In this document: one piece after another, positions 22,285-34,140 of the stretch
How positions within the stretch are numbered: the stretch's first letter is position 1
How the letters are laid out: every line of letters starts with the position of its first letter
Assembly: GCF_002288925.2 (NCBI RefSeq)
Contig: NW_022098031.1
Location: forward strand, 6,919,571 to 6,983,570
Reading direction: 5' to 3'
Source: Delphinapterus leucas
Taxonomy: Eukaryota; Chordata; Mammalia; Artiodactyla; Monodontidae
DNA: 64,000 nucleotides
Program-made: the position numbers and the translations under genes
Notes under the pieces: model-generated
Told to the model about the DNA's origin: nothing
The model's database searches: none
The model's input: only the letters and a program-made list of their open reading frames with translations

Positions 22285-22518
22285 ACCTGCGTCTGAAATC
22301 ACACTGATGGCATTTAATGTGCATGTCTGCCACTAACTACTTTTGTGACTTTTGGCAAATGATTTGATCTCTCTGGGCTACTATTTTCTAATCAGTAAAA
22401 TGAAGGTAGCAATATAGTTTAACTCAAAAATTTTGAGAGTTCAATAACACGATAACATTCAAACACCAAGAAATATATCTGACACAGAAAAAATGCCCAA
22501 TAAATACATGTTATTATT
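22285..22518 (+). repeat. MIR SINE
   Basis: The order 'ctgccactaactacttttgt', 'gatctctctgggctactatt', 'atcagtaaaatgaaggtagc', 'gacacagaaaaaatgcccaa' and 'taaatacatgttattatttt' follows MIR from the 'tgccacttactagctgtgtg' core to the '..ctcaataaatg.tattatt' end. It is old and degenerate, with an AT-rich insertion-like segment at about 22420-22460. Confidence 0.7.
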
Positions 22519-24720
22519 TTCTTTTAAATAGGTGTCATAAAAATACAGAAAATAGTATGTCTAATTCTGTTGTTTCAAAGGAGCGTATATCTAAATGCTG
22601 AGTAATTTCTTATGAGACCTACGGATATACTTATAGCTTTTTTCCCCTATTGTTTCCTCTGGAGTTATTCAGAAATGCATTTCCTTTAAGCAAGTTCTAA
22701 TGGTTGTCACTATGATTTAAAGCTTTCTACAGAATCTTTCACATAGGGTATGGCTGCCTAAATTACTTTGGACCTAATTTTAGATAAACTGCCATAGCAA
22801 GTGTTGAATAAATGCATGAGTAAGCAAAGTAAGGCAAAACAGATATTTAACATTTGTGACTGGTGTTATCTTTCTAGAGTGTTTGAATAGAAGTAGTTTA
22901 AGTTGGTTAATTAGGTTCCTCCACACACGCAAAACTTCATGTTCAGAAACATTACATTACACTCATCGTCTCTCTAAAAGGATTATCACTAAATTCCCTC
23001 ACAGTGGGTGAGAGAGCAAGAGGTAGAGAGAGGAAGAGAGAGAGAGAGAGAATGAATCAGATCAATTCCAGATACATTTCCCTCAAAGACACCATCTCAT
23101 CTTTTAACACAATAATACTGAAGTATAAGGTGGAAGTCTGATATTAAAATACATTTAGGCTAGCAGTATTTTTTGACAGAAAAGTTCCATGATGTAAATG
23201 ATGTTGTTTTGGTAAAATTAAATTCATTCTATTGACATGATGTATATTGATTATACATATTAGTTATTACACTGGATGAACATCTTAAAAATAAAATGAA
23301 TTTAATACAATTAATTTGACAATGTGAAAAATGGAAAGAATGGCAAAATTCTACAACCTGTGGTTGAATTTTAAATATAGCTGAATGTAAAATGGAAATG
23401 TAAATATGGACTACACATGGAGAAAGACTGATACCCCCTTCTCCTTTACATCATCTCCCCCATCATTCATAATAAACACAAAGGTCTCCTTATAGAGCTG
23501 TGACTAGAAATATGTTACAAAATAATTTCATTTTTAGCAGTATTATCTTGAAAATCATTATTTAAATAATCTTTAATTAGTGTATGTGAATAATTTCCTC
23601 TTCATCCACTATGATTTGCTTCAGGCAGCTTCAGCAGGTAACTCAGACACCGATCTCTGAAACTCCTTGTTAATATCCAGCATTACAAGTGCTTCTTCTG
23701 AATCGAATGCAAACTTTGAATGCAAATTGACCACAGGGTGAAATCAATGAAGTCCACTCAAATGCTAAATGAGATCAAAGAAAAAAGCCATAATAGACAA
23801 AAAATAGACAAATGAATAAAGTGATGAAAGATAGCTAACTGTAAGAGTTCTGTAAAAGTTACTATTATCAATCATAAGCACCAAAGTCACATTTAAAATG
23901 TCAAGAGTAAAGCTGAACATTTAAAGGAAAGAGAAAATAAGTGCTCTATTAATTTACAAAAGTATAGTTCTCTTGTCCAGAAAATTGAATACTTGCAACT
24001 TTACGCTATCCTTTTAATTACAAAAAGGTCTTTATTGATAGTTGAATTATTTAAAATTCATCCTAGGTCTGTTTAGTTCATATTCAATCATTTCAGATTT
24101 AGTTGATTTCAAACACAGTGAGTATTTCCCATACAACTTTGGGGAAATGTTGTTCTGAGCCCTTAGAAACTCAATGGCTATGAAAAAGTACATTTATTGA
24201 CAAAGAGCCAGCTTTGGTATTAAGCCACACCTATGTGACAAAGTTTTAAAAAGTTATTTTAAATTTTGAGCTCTGGCTCTCAGCCACACATTCTCAGTAC
24301 TAAACCGTCAGAGCCAGTTTCTCCTAGGCAGTTAAATTAATTCAGAAGGATGCTCTTTGCCAACACTATGCTTTACAGTTTGCTAAGATTTTATTGCTAC
24401 TCTACATTCGCTCTCCAGTCTTCTCCAGGCCAGATGACTGGCTGCAACTTCAGCAGATGAGCTGTAGATTTTCTACATAAGCATGAATAGCAGTTTCTTC
24501 CAAGGTGTTCACCCATTCCAATTTCTGCTCCATCACTTTTAATTTAATTCTTTTTGGCTCTCCTTAACCTCTTAATTTTCTGTATCCATACATATTCCAC
24601 TATTCAAGAATACCTTTTTCCCTTTTTATTCAACAGACAGCATCTACCACAGTTTCCACAACCATTGCAGGTGGGTTGAGGGTCATAGCTGCAGTTCGAA
24701 TAAAACATTTTTGTTTTTTA
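22519..24720. other. Mostly unique DNA; GA patch and one exon-like patch
   Basis: 23004-23051 is a GA-rich simple repeat that ends in a (GA)n run of about 20 bases. A short minus-strand frame at 23743-23621 looks more protein-like than its surroundings (see findings) but has no recognised family. 24260-24480 is somewhat more GC-rich without a namable feature. Nothing else is visible. Confidence 0.45.
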
Positions 24721-24729
24721 GCTCCTTGC

Positions 24730-24847
24730 TCCTTGAGAGCTTGTTAGAAATGCAAGTTACATTCCACCCAGACCTATTGAATCAGAATTTGCCATTTAAC
24801 AAGATCCCAAAGTGATTTAAATACACATTAAAATTTGCAAAACACTG
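24730..24847 (+). mobile_element. MER5A-like hAT DNA transposon fragment
   Basis: 'gagcttgttagaaatgcaag', 'cagacctattgaatcagaat' and 'taacaagatcccaaagtgat', ending 'aaaacactg', follow the MER5A consensus in order; that element ends in 'gagaaccactg'. It is a non-autonomous Charlie-type element, long inactive. The 5' terminal inverted repeat is missing. Confidence 0.75.
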
Positions 24848-24849
24848 AA

Positions 24850-26226
24850 GCTAACACAGTTCATTCAGCTGAGAAGGTAAGATGACTTTCTTTATTCCCC
24901 CAGGTTGGGTGGTTGGAGAGAGCATGGGTAAGTCAAGGAAGGCCATGCTCTTTCCACTGTCCAGGATATAGCTCAGAAAGCCTCCATGAACACACACCAC
25001 TGAAGCACATTAACCACCAAACAGTCCAACTCACTAAAACAGAGGTCTCCAACACACAGTGCTCTTTTATCTCCTATGAGCCATAGTATGTTACTACATA
25101 TATAAATATTCAAAGTAGACACAATACTAATTTTTTCTACAAAATTTCATGGTAAGCATTTCCAAAAACAAGCTTCATTTTGTGAAAACCTATCAAACAG
25201 TATTTTACTATGAACAGTACAGAAACCATGCTCCCAGAAGACACAAGATAGGGGAGACAAACACGTATTTTTAGAAACTGGAAAACTGGAAATGGACCTA
25301 CTTTTCTTTGTTTTAAGAAGCAAATATCTACTCCTTCTGTTATGTGTGGTGTGTGTGATGTTCTTACGACTGTCTCATTCCCAATGCTATGCACTTTCAA
25401 CATGCATATGATATTTAGGGAGAAGACTATTTCAAAATATAGTTCAGACTCAAAGGCTGAAAAATTGAAGTCTGTCCTCATCTGCACCACTGATACCATC
25501 TATAAAGCAGTAGCAACTGCACAATACAGGTGGGCAAACACTGCATAAAATGTGTGTAGAGCATGTCTACCACAATTAAATAAAAAGGCTATATTTCAAA
25601 ACATGGCACTCCATTTTAGTAAAGGTGTACACTGACATTTTAAAAATAAATACTCTGGGCTCCTGGTGTACCTCTCACGGGCATAGAGTATATGTCTACA
25701 CTGCAGTTTTGATAGCGTAATATTATTTTTCACTGTTGGTTCACATTATGTAATTTTCATATTTATATAAAAATGCAATAAACATGAACTATTTTCCAGT
25801 AAAATGCAATGAAGAAAATTTAAGTTGTAAGAGTAATAAAAATCCAAACTTTTTCTTTATATGCATATGCCAGGATTATTATTAAAAAGTTTAAACTTTA
25901 TTACTGACAGTTCTATTCATTATAGTTCCTTTGGAAACCTCCTAAGAAAAATTGTTAAAAATTACAGTTTTTTATGACCTGTCTTTTGATATGAAAAACA
26001 AATATTTGGTAGTGTTTCCAAAACCATTGAATTCAATCTCTTCTCTCTCTCTCTCTGGGCAGTACATTTCTATCATAATTCCCAGAAGATAGTTAATTAA
26101 ATTTTTAGAATTATGACCAACTCCTTCTTTTCAACACACACACACAGACTAAAAATAAATAGGTTGATGTTGACTTTTATGAAATGAATTGATCCTTTAA
26201 AGACTTTTTTTTCAGGGGGATGAAAA
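24850..26226. other. Unique DNA
   Basis: The 120-codon minus-strand frame at 25137-25499 shows no conserved motif, and its length is what chance gives a few times in a window this AT-rich. A short TC run lies at 26038-26056. Nothing else is visible. Confidence 0.5.
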
Positions 26227-26236
26227 AAGTCCTCAT

Positions 26237-26727
26237 CTTTTTTTTTTATTGAAGTATAGTTGATTTACAATGTTTCAGGTGTACAGCAAATCCCACTTCT
26301 TGGCCCAGGAGTGGGATTCCTAGGTCTTATGGTAACTCTATTTTTAGTTTTTTAAGAAACCTCCATACTGTTTTCCATAGTGGCTGCACCAATTTACATT
26401 CCCACCAACAGTGTAGGATGGTTGCCTTTTCTCCACACCCTCTCCAGCATTTATTATCTGTAGACTTTATGTTGATGGCCATTCTGACCAGTGTGAAGTA
26501 ATACCTCATTGTAGTTTTGATTTGCATTTCTCTAATAATTAGTGATGTTGAGCAGCTTTTCACGTGCCTCTTGGCCATCTGTACGTCTTCTTTGGAGAAA
26601 TGTCTGTTTAGGTCTTCTGCCCATTTTTTGATTGGGTTGTTAATTTTTTTGATATGGAGCTGTATAAGCTGTTTATATATTTTGGAAGTTAATCCCTTGT
26701 TGGTTGCATCATTTGCAAATATTTTCT
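26237..26727 (-). mobile_element. Internally deleted, 5'-truncated L1
   Basis: The first part ('ttgaagtatagttgatttac') is the very 3' end of an L1 3'-UTR, and at about 26290 it joins directly to ORF2 C-terminal sequence. Target duplications 'aagtcctcat' lie at 26227-26236 and 26728-26737. The minus-strand frame 26578-26327 encodes the ORF2 C-terminus with an intact zinc knuckle (C-x3-C-x7-H-x4-C in '[18 protein letters not shown]'). Several hundred bases that should separate the ORF2 end from the 3' terminus are missing. Confidence 0.88.
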
Positions 26728-26737
26728 AAGTCCTCAT

Positions 26738-29700
26738 TCTTGATTAAATAATATTCTTAAAAATTTTCAGACCTATAAACATTTGGTCTATACCAAAATG
26801 GGTCCATAAATTTATAAATAAATACCTCATATTGATGAATAAGTGGATTACAAATGATAGTTATAACCAGACATTTTCTAAATAGGTACTAAACTAAATG
26901 GTTCCCCTTTCTTAATTTATATTGCACAACACTGGTAAAATCTTACAAACTCACGTGATAGGTGAGGTTATTTATGCTAAAGTTGTTTGTCTAGTGATAC
27001 AAATCTGGATTATCCAGACCAAAAACAGAGGTCCTGATCCCAGATATAACTGATGATTGATTCTCTCCTATACCATTTTGCTTCTCAGAAATGAAATCTT
27101 TGATTATGGGCCAATCACCAATATGAATTGGTTAGTTCCTGCTTCCTTAGAGAAGGAAGGTACTGGCCAGACATGGTCTGTAATTGATTTTATTCATGTC
27201 TAATAACACTGACGCTTGACAGATTATTTTATCTCTGATGTTATAAGACCTAGAAAAGTGGAAACTTAGAGCACTTGAAGGGAAATGCGAAGTGTAATCT
27301 TCAACAAGCAAGAACACACTGGAGCTTTACTTCTATAAGTAACTAAAGAAAAGAGTCTAAGGGTCAGCATCTTACAATGAAAGCAATATAACAAGTGTTC
27401 ATATGAGGAAAGCCCCTTAAGGCCCACCTAATGGTGTTGTGGTGCCAGGTACTAATGCTTCAGGTACCTACATTTGAAGATAGGGGGTGCCAGGACCTTC
27501 TACTTTAAATCCTCTCTGTAGGAAGGACAGGAATAAGACAGCAGGCCAGTGTAGAAGTAAATGCCTAGATAAATTTTTCAAGACCCTTTGGTAATAAGAT
27601 GATACCTGGACTTGTTTCCTGTCATGAAGCTCCTAGTTGCCTATGTAGGTCGTAGGGCCCAAGGGAGACAGCACCAAAAGAACCAAAAATTGAGATGATA
27701 TAAGATTCTATAGGTCTTTGCCCAGTAATCCACATTATTACATGCCAGTATTAGCTATTTCACTTTCAAATGTAGTTCAGGCATATATTGAAAGAAGAAA
27801 CTAATTTCCGAATTGGGGAAACATACCCCAAATCCATTCCCATAAGTTGTTCATACATATGCTTTTATTTCTACTCAATAGTAACAGATAAGTTTCCCAA
27901 ATAATTTAAAGTGATGACCACTTGCAGTCTTTGTGATAGTGATTGGATCACATATCTACCATGTATTCATTTTTCCTATTATATTAACTGCAAACTGCAA
28001 AAGTATGATCACTGTATGTTTTAGTCCAATTCTGTATTCCACAATAAGATATAACATGGTGGTGTTATACAATTACTGCTGCAAAGTCATACCACTCGGA
28101 AAGTATACTGGATAGGAAATGTTCATGTCTTGCTACAATGATCAAAACTGCCAGAAGCAATACCCGCATACGAGTCTCAGCACCTGACATTTTGACATGT
28201 TGATGGATCCAAGGAGCAGCTGCTGGAACTTAGTGAGAAATCAAGGTTTTAAGAAGCTTGGGGTGTTTTCTGTCAAGTGCAGTCAGACACAAAGAGTGAT
28301 GAGGGTAGAGTTAGGGTGGGGAAGATGGTAATGACAAAGTGAAGATCTGTATTAAGTACTTATCCCAAAGTCCAGAAGACAGAGATATACTGATAGAGGA
28401 ATGCAAAGCACTGGCATGGGGATAGTACAAAATTTGAAGTAATTTGGGATAAACATCCACAACACCCTTCTCCATGTGGTGTTCCAGTTGTTCCATGAAG
28501 ACAATTTTTACTTTTATTTTCTTTATTTCCCCTGGACTTTAGGAATTCTTTATGTTTTTTCATACTCCTGTTCCTTTGCCTTCTTTTAGCTCAAATTATT
28601 CCCCTCCTCTCTCAGCCTAATCTTTCAGTCAGGCAGCAATTTCTATAGGCCTTGCTCATCCCCAAGAGTAATGCTTAGGGATAAAGGGATTACTCTTCAA
28701 GATCCCTCAGGAGTAGGATTGGAGCTGGGAAATCATCCCTTACAAATAAAAGCTTTCCACAGATCACTTTATAATCTATTTTGATGATGAAGATAGTGTG
28801 TAGGAATCGTTCTAAAAAGCAAAGAAAACTAAATGTTCCTATTAAAGTTATAAGGAAGAGCTGAAATACAATATGGAATACAGTAAACCATCAAGATATA
28901 GAAAGTAAAAATATTATACTTGAGAAAGTATAAGTTCAAAGTATATAGGAAATTGTGAGTGAATTAAAGCGAAAAACAGTTATACTGAGGAAGGGGAAAC
29001 ACTGGACAAATCAGTGCTGAAATCACCACTAGAAACCAATAATATTGCACTGTCATATGACAGTGAGTACCTTAGAGAATTTATCTTAGTAATTTGAAGA
29101 ATTTACTTCAAAAAAGTGAATTGTGATTTCTTAGTTCTAAAGCCTACGAGGATATCAAATGTGTCCCAGAAGAGACAGAAATAAAGGTAAAGATAACAGA
29201 ACTGCTACCCAATCCTGAACAGCATTAATAGTCACTCAGGAAGATCCCAAAGTGGCATCATAAGGTAAAGAATGAGAATGTGAAAGGAGTCCAAAAGGAC
29301 TGATGGGAAACAGCAAGAATTTGATAATTCAGGAAAAAAAAGTCAGCCTCTCTTAATTCCAGTGATACAGATGTAGGTGTGGCTATTTGCTATTAATCCT
29401 CAATTTTTCTACTCTTTGAAAGTATAATATACATAGGAATTTAGAAAGAAGGGAATAAAATATCTCCCTTACAGCTAAAGACTTGCCATCATATGGTTGA
29501 GTTTTATGTGATTTGATGGCTCCCAAGGCTGGTTTAGAATTATTGTAGTCACGTTAAATATCTGACCTTTGGAGGACTTGTTGGTGGCTTGAAAACACAA
29601 AACACACTGTATTACATTCTCCCCTTACCCACACTGTCATCTGTCACCCTGGCACTTGTTTGGAAAAGAAAGAAATAAAAATACAAAGAGTGTTGCTATA

Positions 29701-29860
29701 TATGACAAGCATTACTTTTCAAACAACAGTGTTTACCATATACCACATATTGTCTAGTCGGTGCTTTAGGTGGAATGTAGATCAATAAACAATTTTACAT
29801 TCTTTGTTTAAAAATCCTATTGGCTTCTTTGTTACTCTAGACTTATAAATCCCGACTACT
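26738..29860. other. Unique DNA without identified features
   Basis: 3.1 kb with no L1, SINE or clear gene. 26930-27035 faintly resembles an inverted MIR but I do not call it. 27110-27700 has a more balanced composition ('ccaatcaccaatatgaattg', 'gggcccaagggagacagcac') and might hide an old LTR. Small frames (27933-28115, 28311-28563) have no motif. Confidence 0.4.
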
Positions 29861-29864
29861 TCAA

Positions 29865-30015
29865 GTTTCTCAACCTCTCTGAGCCTTAAATAGCCATCTG
29901 TCATATGAGGATAATAGCTATCCCTGTAGGTTATATAAAGATTAAATGAGATTCTTTAAGCACACAAAGTTTAGCACATTGTAAAAGTGCAATAAATGGT
30001 AGCATTTGTTATTAC
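29865..30015 (+). repeat. MIR SINE
   Basis: 'caacctctctgagccttaaa', 'tcatatgaggataatagcta', 'aaagattaaatgagattctt', 'ttagcacattgtaaaagtgc' and 'aataaatggtagcatttgtt' follow the MIR core and 3' end in order. Confidence 0.75.
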
Positions 30016-30394
30016 TGCTATTGCTGTGGTTGATATTCCTAAATTTTATCCCAGAGAGTATACATTCATATGAGTATGCATGTGCATTAATGTATACGTT
30101 CAAGACTTGGAAGGAAATATTTTAAACCATAATAGCCTAAGGAAAAGATATATTTTGATTTAGGGAAAAAGATATAATAATAGTATAGTGAACCTAAAAC
30201 TTCCCCAAGGTACTTATCTTGTATACAGTCTATAACCATAGACTTTGTATTGCCTTTGAATGTCATTAATTTGAAATTACTACCCTCTTCCTTTCTTATC
30301 AAAAAGTGGAAGGGAAAATGAAAATTCTTATTTATCTCTCATATTAAAGTAAAATATGTAAACATTGATTTATTTCTTGGTTAAAAAACACTTT
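30016..30394. other. AT-rich unique DNA
   Basis: No repeat or coding feature recognised. Confidence 0.5.
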
Positions 30395-30399
30395 CACAT

Positions 30400-30446
<47 letters not shown>
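30395..30446. repeat. (CA)n microsatellite
   Basis: A 52-bp CA tract with two early interruptions (T and G), then a pure (CA)n run of about 40 bases to 30446. Likely length-variable in the population. Confidence 0.95.
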
Positions 30447-30449
<3 letters not shown>

Positions 30450-30617
30450 CTTGCCTTGATCAAATTTTGCTTCTGTGATTTGGAAAAGTCTTTTAATGTT
30501 TAAGTCTTAATGTTTGACCTATAAAATTGGGTCAAAGAAGTTATTTTGGTGAATTGTTTTGAAACTCAAATGAGACAATTTATAGAAAAGTGCTGCATAA
30601 CTTAAAAAGTTCAATGC

Positions 30618-30785
30618 GACCACCTAGAGGGGTGGGATAGGGAGGGTAGGAGGGAGACACAAGAGGGAAGAGATATGGGGATATATGTATATGTATAGCC
30701 GATTCACTTTGTTATAAAGCAGAAACTAACACACCATTGTAAAACAATTATACTCCAATAAAGATGTCAAAAAAATTTTTTAAAT
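30618..30785 (+). mobile_element. 5'-truncated L1, 168 bp, with perfect target duplication
   Basis: It begins in the 3'-UTR at 'gaccacctagaggggtggga', continues to 'gattcactttgttataaagc' and 'attatactccaataaagatg', and ends in an A-rich tail. Perfect 14-bp duplications 'aaaaagttcaatgc' are at 30604-30617 and 30786-30799. It is the same 3'-UTR type as the near-complete element at 13.3 kb, in the opposite orientation. An 'AATAAA' signal is visible just before the tail. Confidence 0.93.
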
Positions 30786-30799
30786 AAAAAGTTCAATGC

Positions 30800-31205
30800 A
30801 AATACTTGACCTTACTCTTAACTGAAGAGGAGGAAATAGAGTGTCTGTAAAAAAATATGACCCAATCCCTTAGATTTGTACCCCTTTTGTGAAGAAATCC
30901 TATTTATCTGTAATCCATGAGTTTACTTGTTTAAGAATTCCATTAAAATGATATAATGTAAGTTCAAGTTTCCAGTTTGAAGTCTTGCCAGTCACCAAAT
31001 ATAAGAGTAAGATACTGCTGTCAGAAATATCATCAGAAAAGGGGACAGACCATAAGAGAGACAGAGCTGCATCCCAGCACAGGGATTCCCCTCCATTTTT
31101 GCCCTCTTTCAGGATCCCCTCTCCCTCTGCTCGCTCCATCTTCCAGCCTGTACTCTGGTCACTTTCCAGACACTCAAACTGCACCATACTATACTACAGT
31201 AATTA
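30800..31205. other. Unique DNA
   Basis: Mixed composition. Overlapping 95-120 codon frames in several phases are mutual shadows, and none shows a domain. Confidence 0.45.
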
Positions 31206-31210
31206 CTGTA

Positions 31211-31240
31211 CTATACTATACTATACTATACTATACTATA
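31211..31240. repeat. (CTATA)6 pentanucleotide repeat
   Basis: Six perfect consecutive CTATA units, preceded by partly matching 'actatactac' sequence from about 31188. Confidence 0.95.
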
Positions 31241-31244
31241 TTCC

Positions 31245-33180
31245 TTTCAGTTGCTTCTACAAGCTACTCCACCTAGAGAAGGCAAAAAACTATTCAATAT
31301 CCTCAATCAATCCTAGGCAAAATCTGACCTTATTTTACTTTATTTGATTCATCTCCTTAGGATTAATCAAGATAGCATTGTACTATATGGAAACTACATT
31401 TCTACATGAGACAGTTTAAACAAAGATCTGTTGTTCCTATGTATTCTCCAATACATTATTTTACTACTGACAGTACATTAAGTTGAAACTCATACAGTTA
31501 CAAAGAGGAGTGACCTATATGTTTGCATCACCCCAAACTCTTCTACATCCATTCAAATCACTTGAATACTTCAGAGTAGTTCAGGAATTTTTTCTTTTTC
31601 TATGAAGAAATAGTGCCAGCACTGATTTTTTTTTAATTAAAATGAAATGATTTTTTTGTTGTTTGCTCTTACCTGTATAGGACTGTGACGTGAGTTGTAT
31701 GCAGTTCGAAAATAAACAAGATTTCTTTTATAGCCTATATCTCTGGACACATAAAAACACATTTTCCTGTTTGAATACTTCTAGTCACTCATAAAGAACG
31801 CAAAGGGAAAGTTCTGCAAATTCTACTTGGATGACTTTGGCAAGTTTAACTTCTATACCCAAGAACTGGTTGCAGATCCCCAAGGAATAGTAATTCCCCA
31901 CTACTGAATCATTTCACCTGAGAATTGGCAGCTGTTGATACTGGCATGGTGATCATTATTAGTATAGATAACTTTAATTAATGAGTTGCCTAAGTAAAAA
32001 AGGAAAGATCTGGAATAATTACAAATAAGTAACATATGGGTCTGAATTGCCAGATTTATAAGAGTGTAATTCCACTTAATAGAAATGACTTTTGAGAGAT
32101 GCAGCAGACTATAGAACGCCTAATTATAACCAGACCCTATCCTAGTAAAAATGAGTATTTCAAAAACACCCAGCAGCACATACAGTCATCAGCCAAGAAC
32201 TGATTATTCACAGGTGGATTGCCCACACTGCAGTCTCCAGGCACAGCAGATTTCCTTGCTCAGCTGCTTCATATCACCTCAGGCAAACTCTGCTCTCCAG
32301 CATAGCATTTCTGCTGCTCACTCACGTTGCCCTACCCTCTGCAAATTTTACAAGGTCTTGGATAGCCCAATCCTCATGCCTCAGCTTTAAGAAGCACAAT
32401 CAACCCTTCCTGGCCTTCCACTGCCTTTGCATTCTCAGCTGGCTCTCCCAGGTCTACAGGTAAGTGCATGCCTCCAAAACATTTCTACTTTGGCTTCCAT
32501 TAGGAGTCTCAGCCGTTCCCTAAAAAGTCCTTGGCACAAACATAAATCTCTTTCTAATCCCCTCTGATCCTTACTTCCCTGCACAGTATCTACTGCAGGG
32601 AATTGGGAGAGTGTAAACTGACCCAGAGACATTTCCAGTTATAAAAAGCAATTCTTAGAGGCTGTCCGACAGAGAGCTGGAAGCTCAAAAATAGCAATAC
32701 AGAAAATCGGAAAGCCTTCATATCACTCAAATTAGGACCAGGATAACATTGAAGGGACATGTACCTTTGAGGTGTCCTAATATTTACATAATCACCACAT
32801 ATTCAAGAACTTAGTACAATTATAATCATTCATATAAATTTTCAAATGACTGCTATATTTAAGGCCCCATAAACTAAGGGCTATACATTACCTATGTTAC
32901 CCCTGTACTTCCAATGGCTAACAAGATGTCTACTGAGTCCAACAAATAACTATTAATTGAAAAAAGAATATTCATATAGAGAAATGATTTGTTAATGGCT
33001 TTTAAGAAGTCCTAATTTGACCTGGTATAGAAAAAAAATCAACCAGTTTGTAGTAGTTAATAAAACACTTGAAATTATAAACACTCCGAAAAATACCTCC
33101 TCAAAATAATTTCCTATAATTTATGGAGTTGATTGGAATGCAATTTGATCTCCCAATTTGAATGAGAGGTTAAAAAATAA
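31245..33180. other. Unique DNA with a locally GC-richer patch
   Basis: 32150-32640 is visibly less AT-rich than its surroundings and contains a 79-codon plus-strand frame (32151-32390) and a consensus-like splice donor 'caggtaagt' (32457-32465). No known gene or repeat family is recognised (see findings). The rest is AT-rich and featureless. Confidence 0.4.
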
Positions 33181-33187
33181 CCTTGCA

Positions 33188-33399
33188 GGGGCTTCCCTGG
33201 TGATGCAGTGCTTGAGAGTCCGCCTGCCAATGCAGGGGACACGGGCTCGTGCCCCGGTGTGGGAAGATCCCACATGCTGCAGAGTGGCTGGGCCCGTGAG
33301 CCATGGCTGCTGAGCCTGTGCGTCCGGAGCCTGTGCTCTGCAATGGGAGAGGCCACAACAGTGAGAGGCCCGTGTACTACAAAAAAAAAAAAAAAAAAT
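33188..33399 (+). mobile_element. CHR-2 SINE, short (internally deleted) form
   Basis: It has the same architecture as the copy at 20.7 kb: 'gggcttccctggtgatgcag', B-box-like 'gggctcgtgcccc', 'gggaagatcccacatgctgc', 'gggagaggccacaacagtga' and a poly-A tail of about 18 A. Short target duplications 'ccttgca' lie at 33181-33187 and 33400-33406, preceded on both sides by A-rich sequence. The SINE was presumably mobilised by L1. All ORFs across it are shadows. Confidence 0.92.
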
Positions 33400-33519
33400 C
33401 CTTGCAAACATTACAGTGAATTTATTTTTCTTATAAGGTTGGGTTCTCTTTTATGTCATCACCAATGCGAGGTATATCTTTTCTCTTTTAGTCCTTTCTG
33501 TTTTCTTTCTGTGCTCCAT

Positions 33520-34140
33520 TTATTCATTCAGTATTTATTGAGAGTCAACTGCATGCCAGGCACTAAGAAAAAATGAAATACTCCCTATAGTCAAATTCTC
33601 AGTGTTATAAAAACATCATCTTATAGGGAACATGACATGTTCTGGAACATCAGGAAAGGCTGCCCTGAGTAAATGGATGTAAAATGAGATCTAAGAGACG
33701 TTGCCGTAAATCAGATTCATCAGAGTACAGATAGTAAGATAAGTATTTTTGTGCAAGTGGTTTATCGAGGGAGTACTCTCAAGAGTGGGAAAAGCAGGAC
33801 AGGAAAGGTGACAATAGTCAAACTAGTGTGTGATTTCAGGCAAAGCAACAAGTAGCAGTAGACTGAGGGCAAACCTCCAAAGAATGTATCAGATGTGAGC
33901 ACTTAGATGCAAAAGTTCTGGAAGTAAGCCTCATAAAGGCATTAGAGAGCATTCCAGGCAGAAGGAATACCATGTACCAAGGTCCTGTGGTAGAGTGAAG
34001 CATTCAAGGAACTGAATGAAGTTTAGTGAAGAGAACATAATGAAATAAGAGAAAGTAGAACAAAGTGAGGCTGCAGAGATAAGCTAGACCACCTTAGGTC
34101 ATGTAGGCTATATAAGCTAGAATAATACTGGGTATTCAAA
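33520..34140 (+). repeat. L2-like remnant
   Basis: It opens with 'ttcattcagtatttattgag' and 'actgcatgccaggcactaag', the familiar L2 motif. It later has 'agcattccaggcagaaggaa', 'accaaggtcctgtggtagag' and 'ccttaggtcatgtaggctat', which fit the same family order. The middle part (about 33680-33900) is less recognisable and may be unrelated. Confidence 0.5.

Noticed and set aside
25137..25499. 120-codon minus-strand ORF
   Set aside because: No motif or codon bias. With A and T near 30% each, about 6-7% of random codons are stops, so a few frames of 100-120 codons are expected over six frames in 64 kb.
26930..27035. Possible inverted MIR
   Set aside because: Only scattered words match, below what I can support by eye.
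30985..31347. 120-codon plus-strand ORF
   Set aside because: It runs through the CTATA microsatellite and overlaps other frames on both strands. No protein signature.
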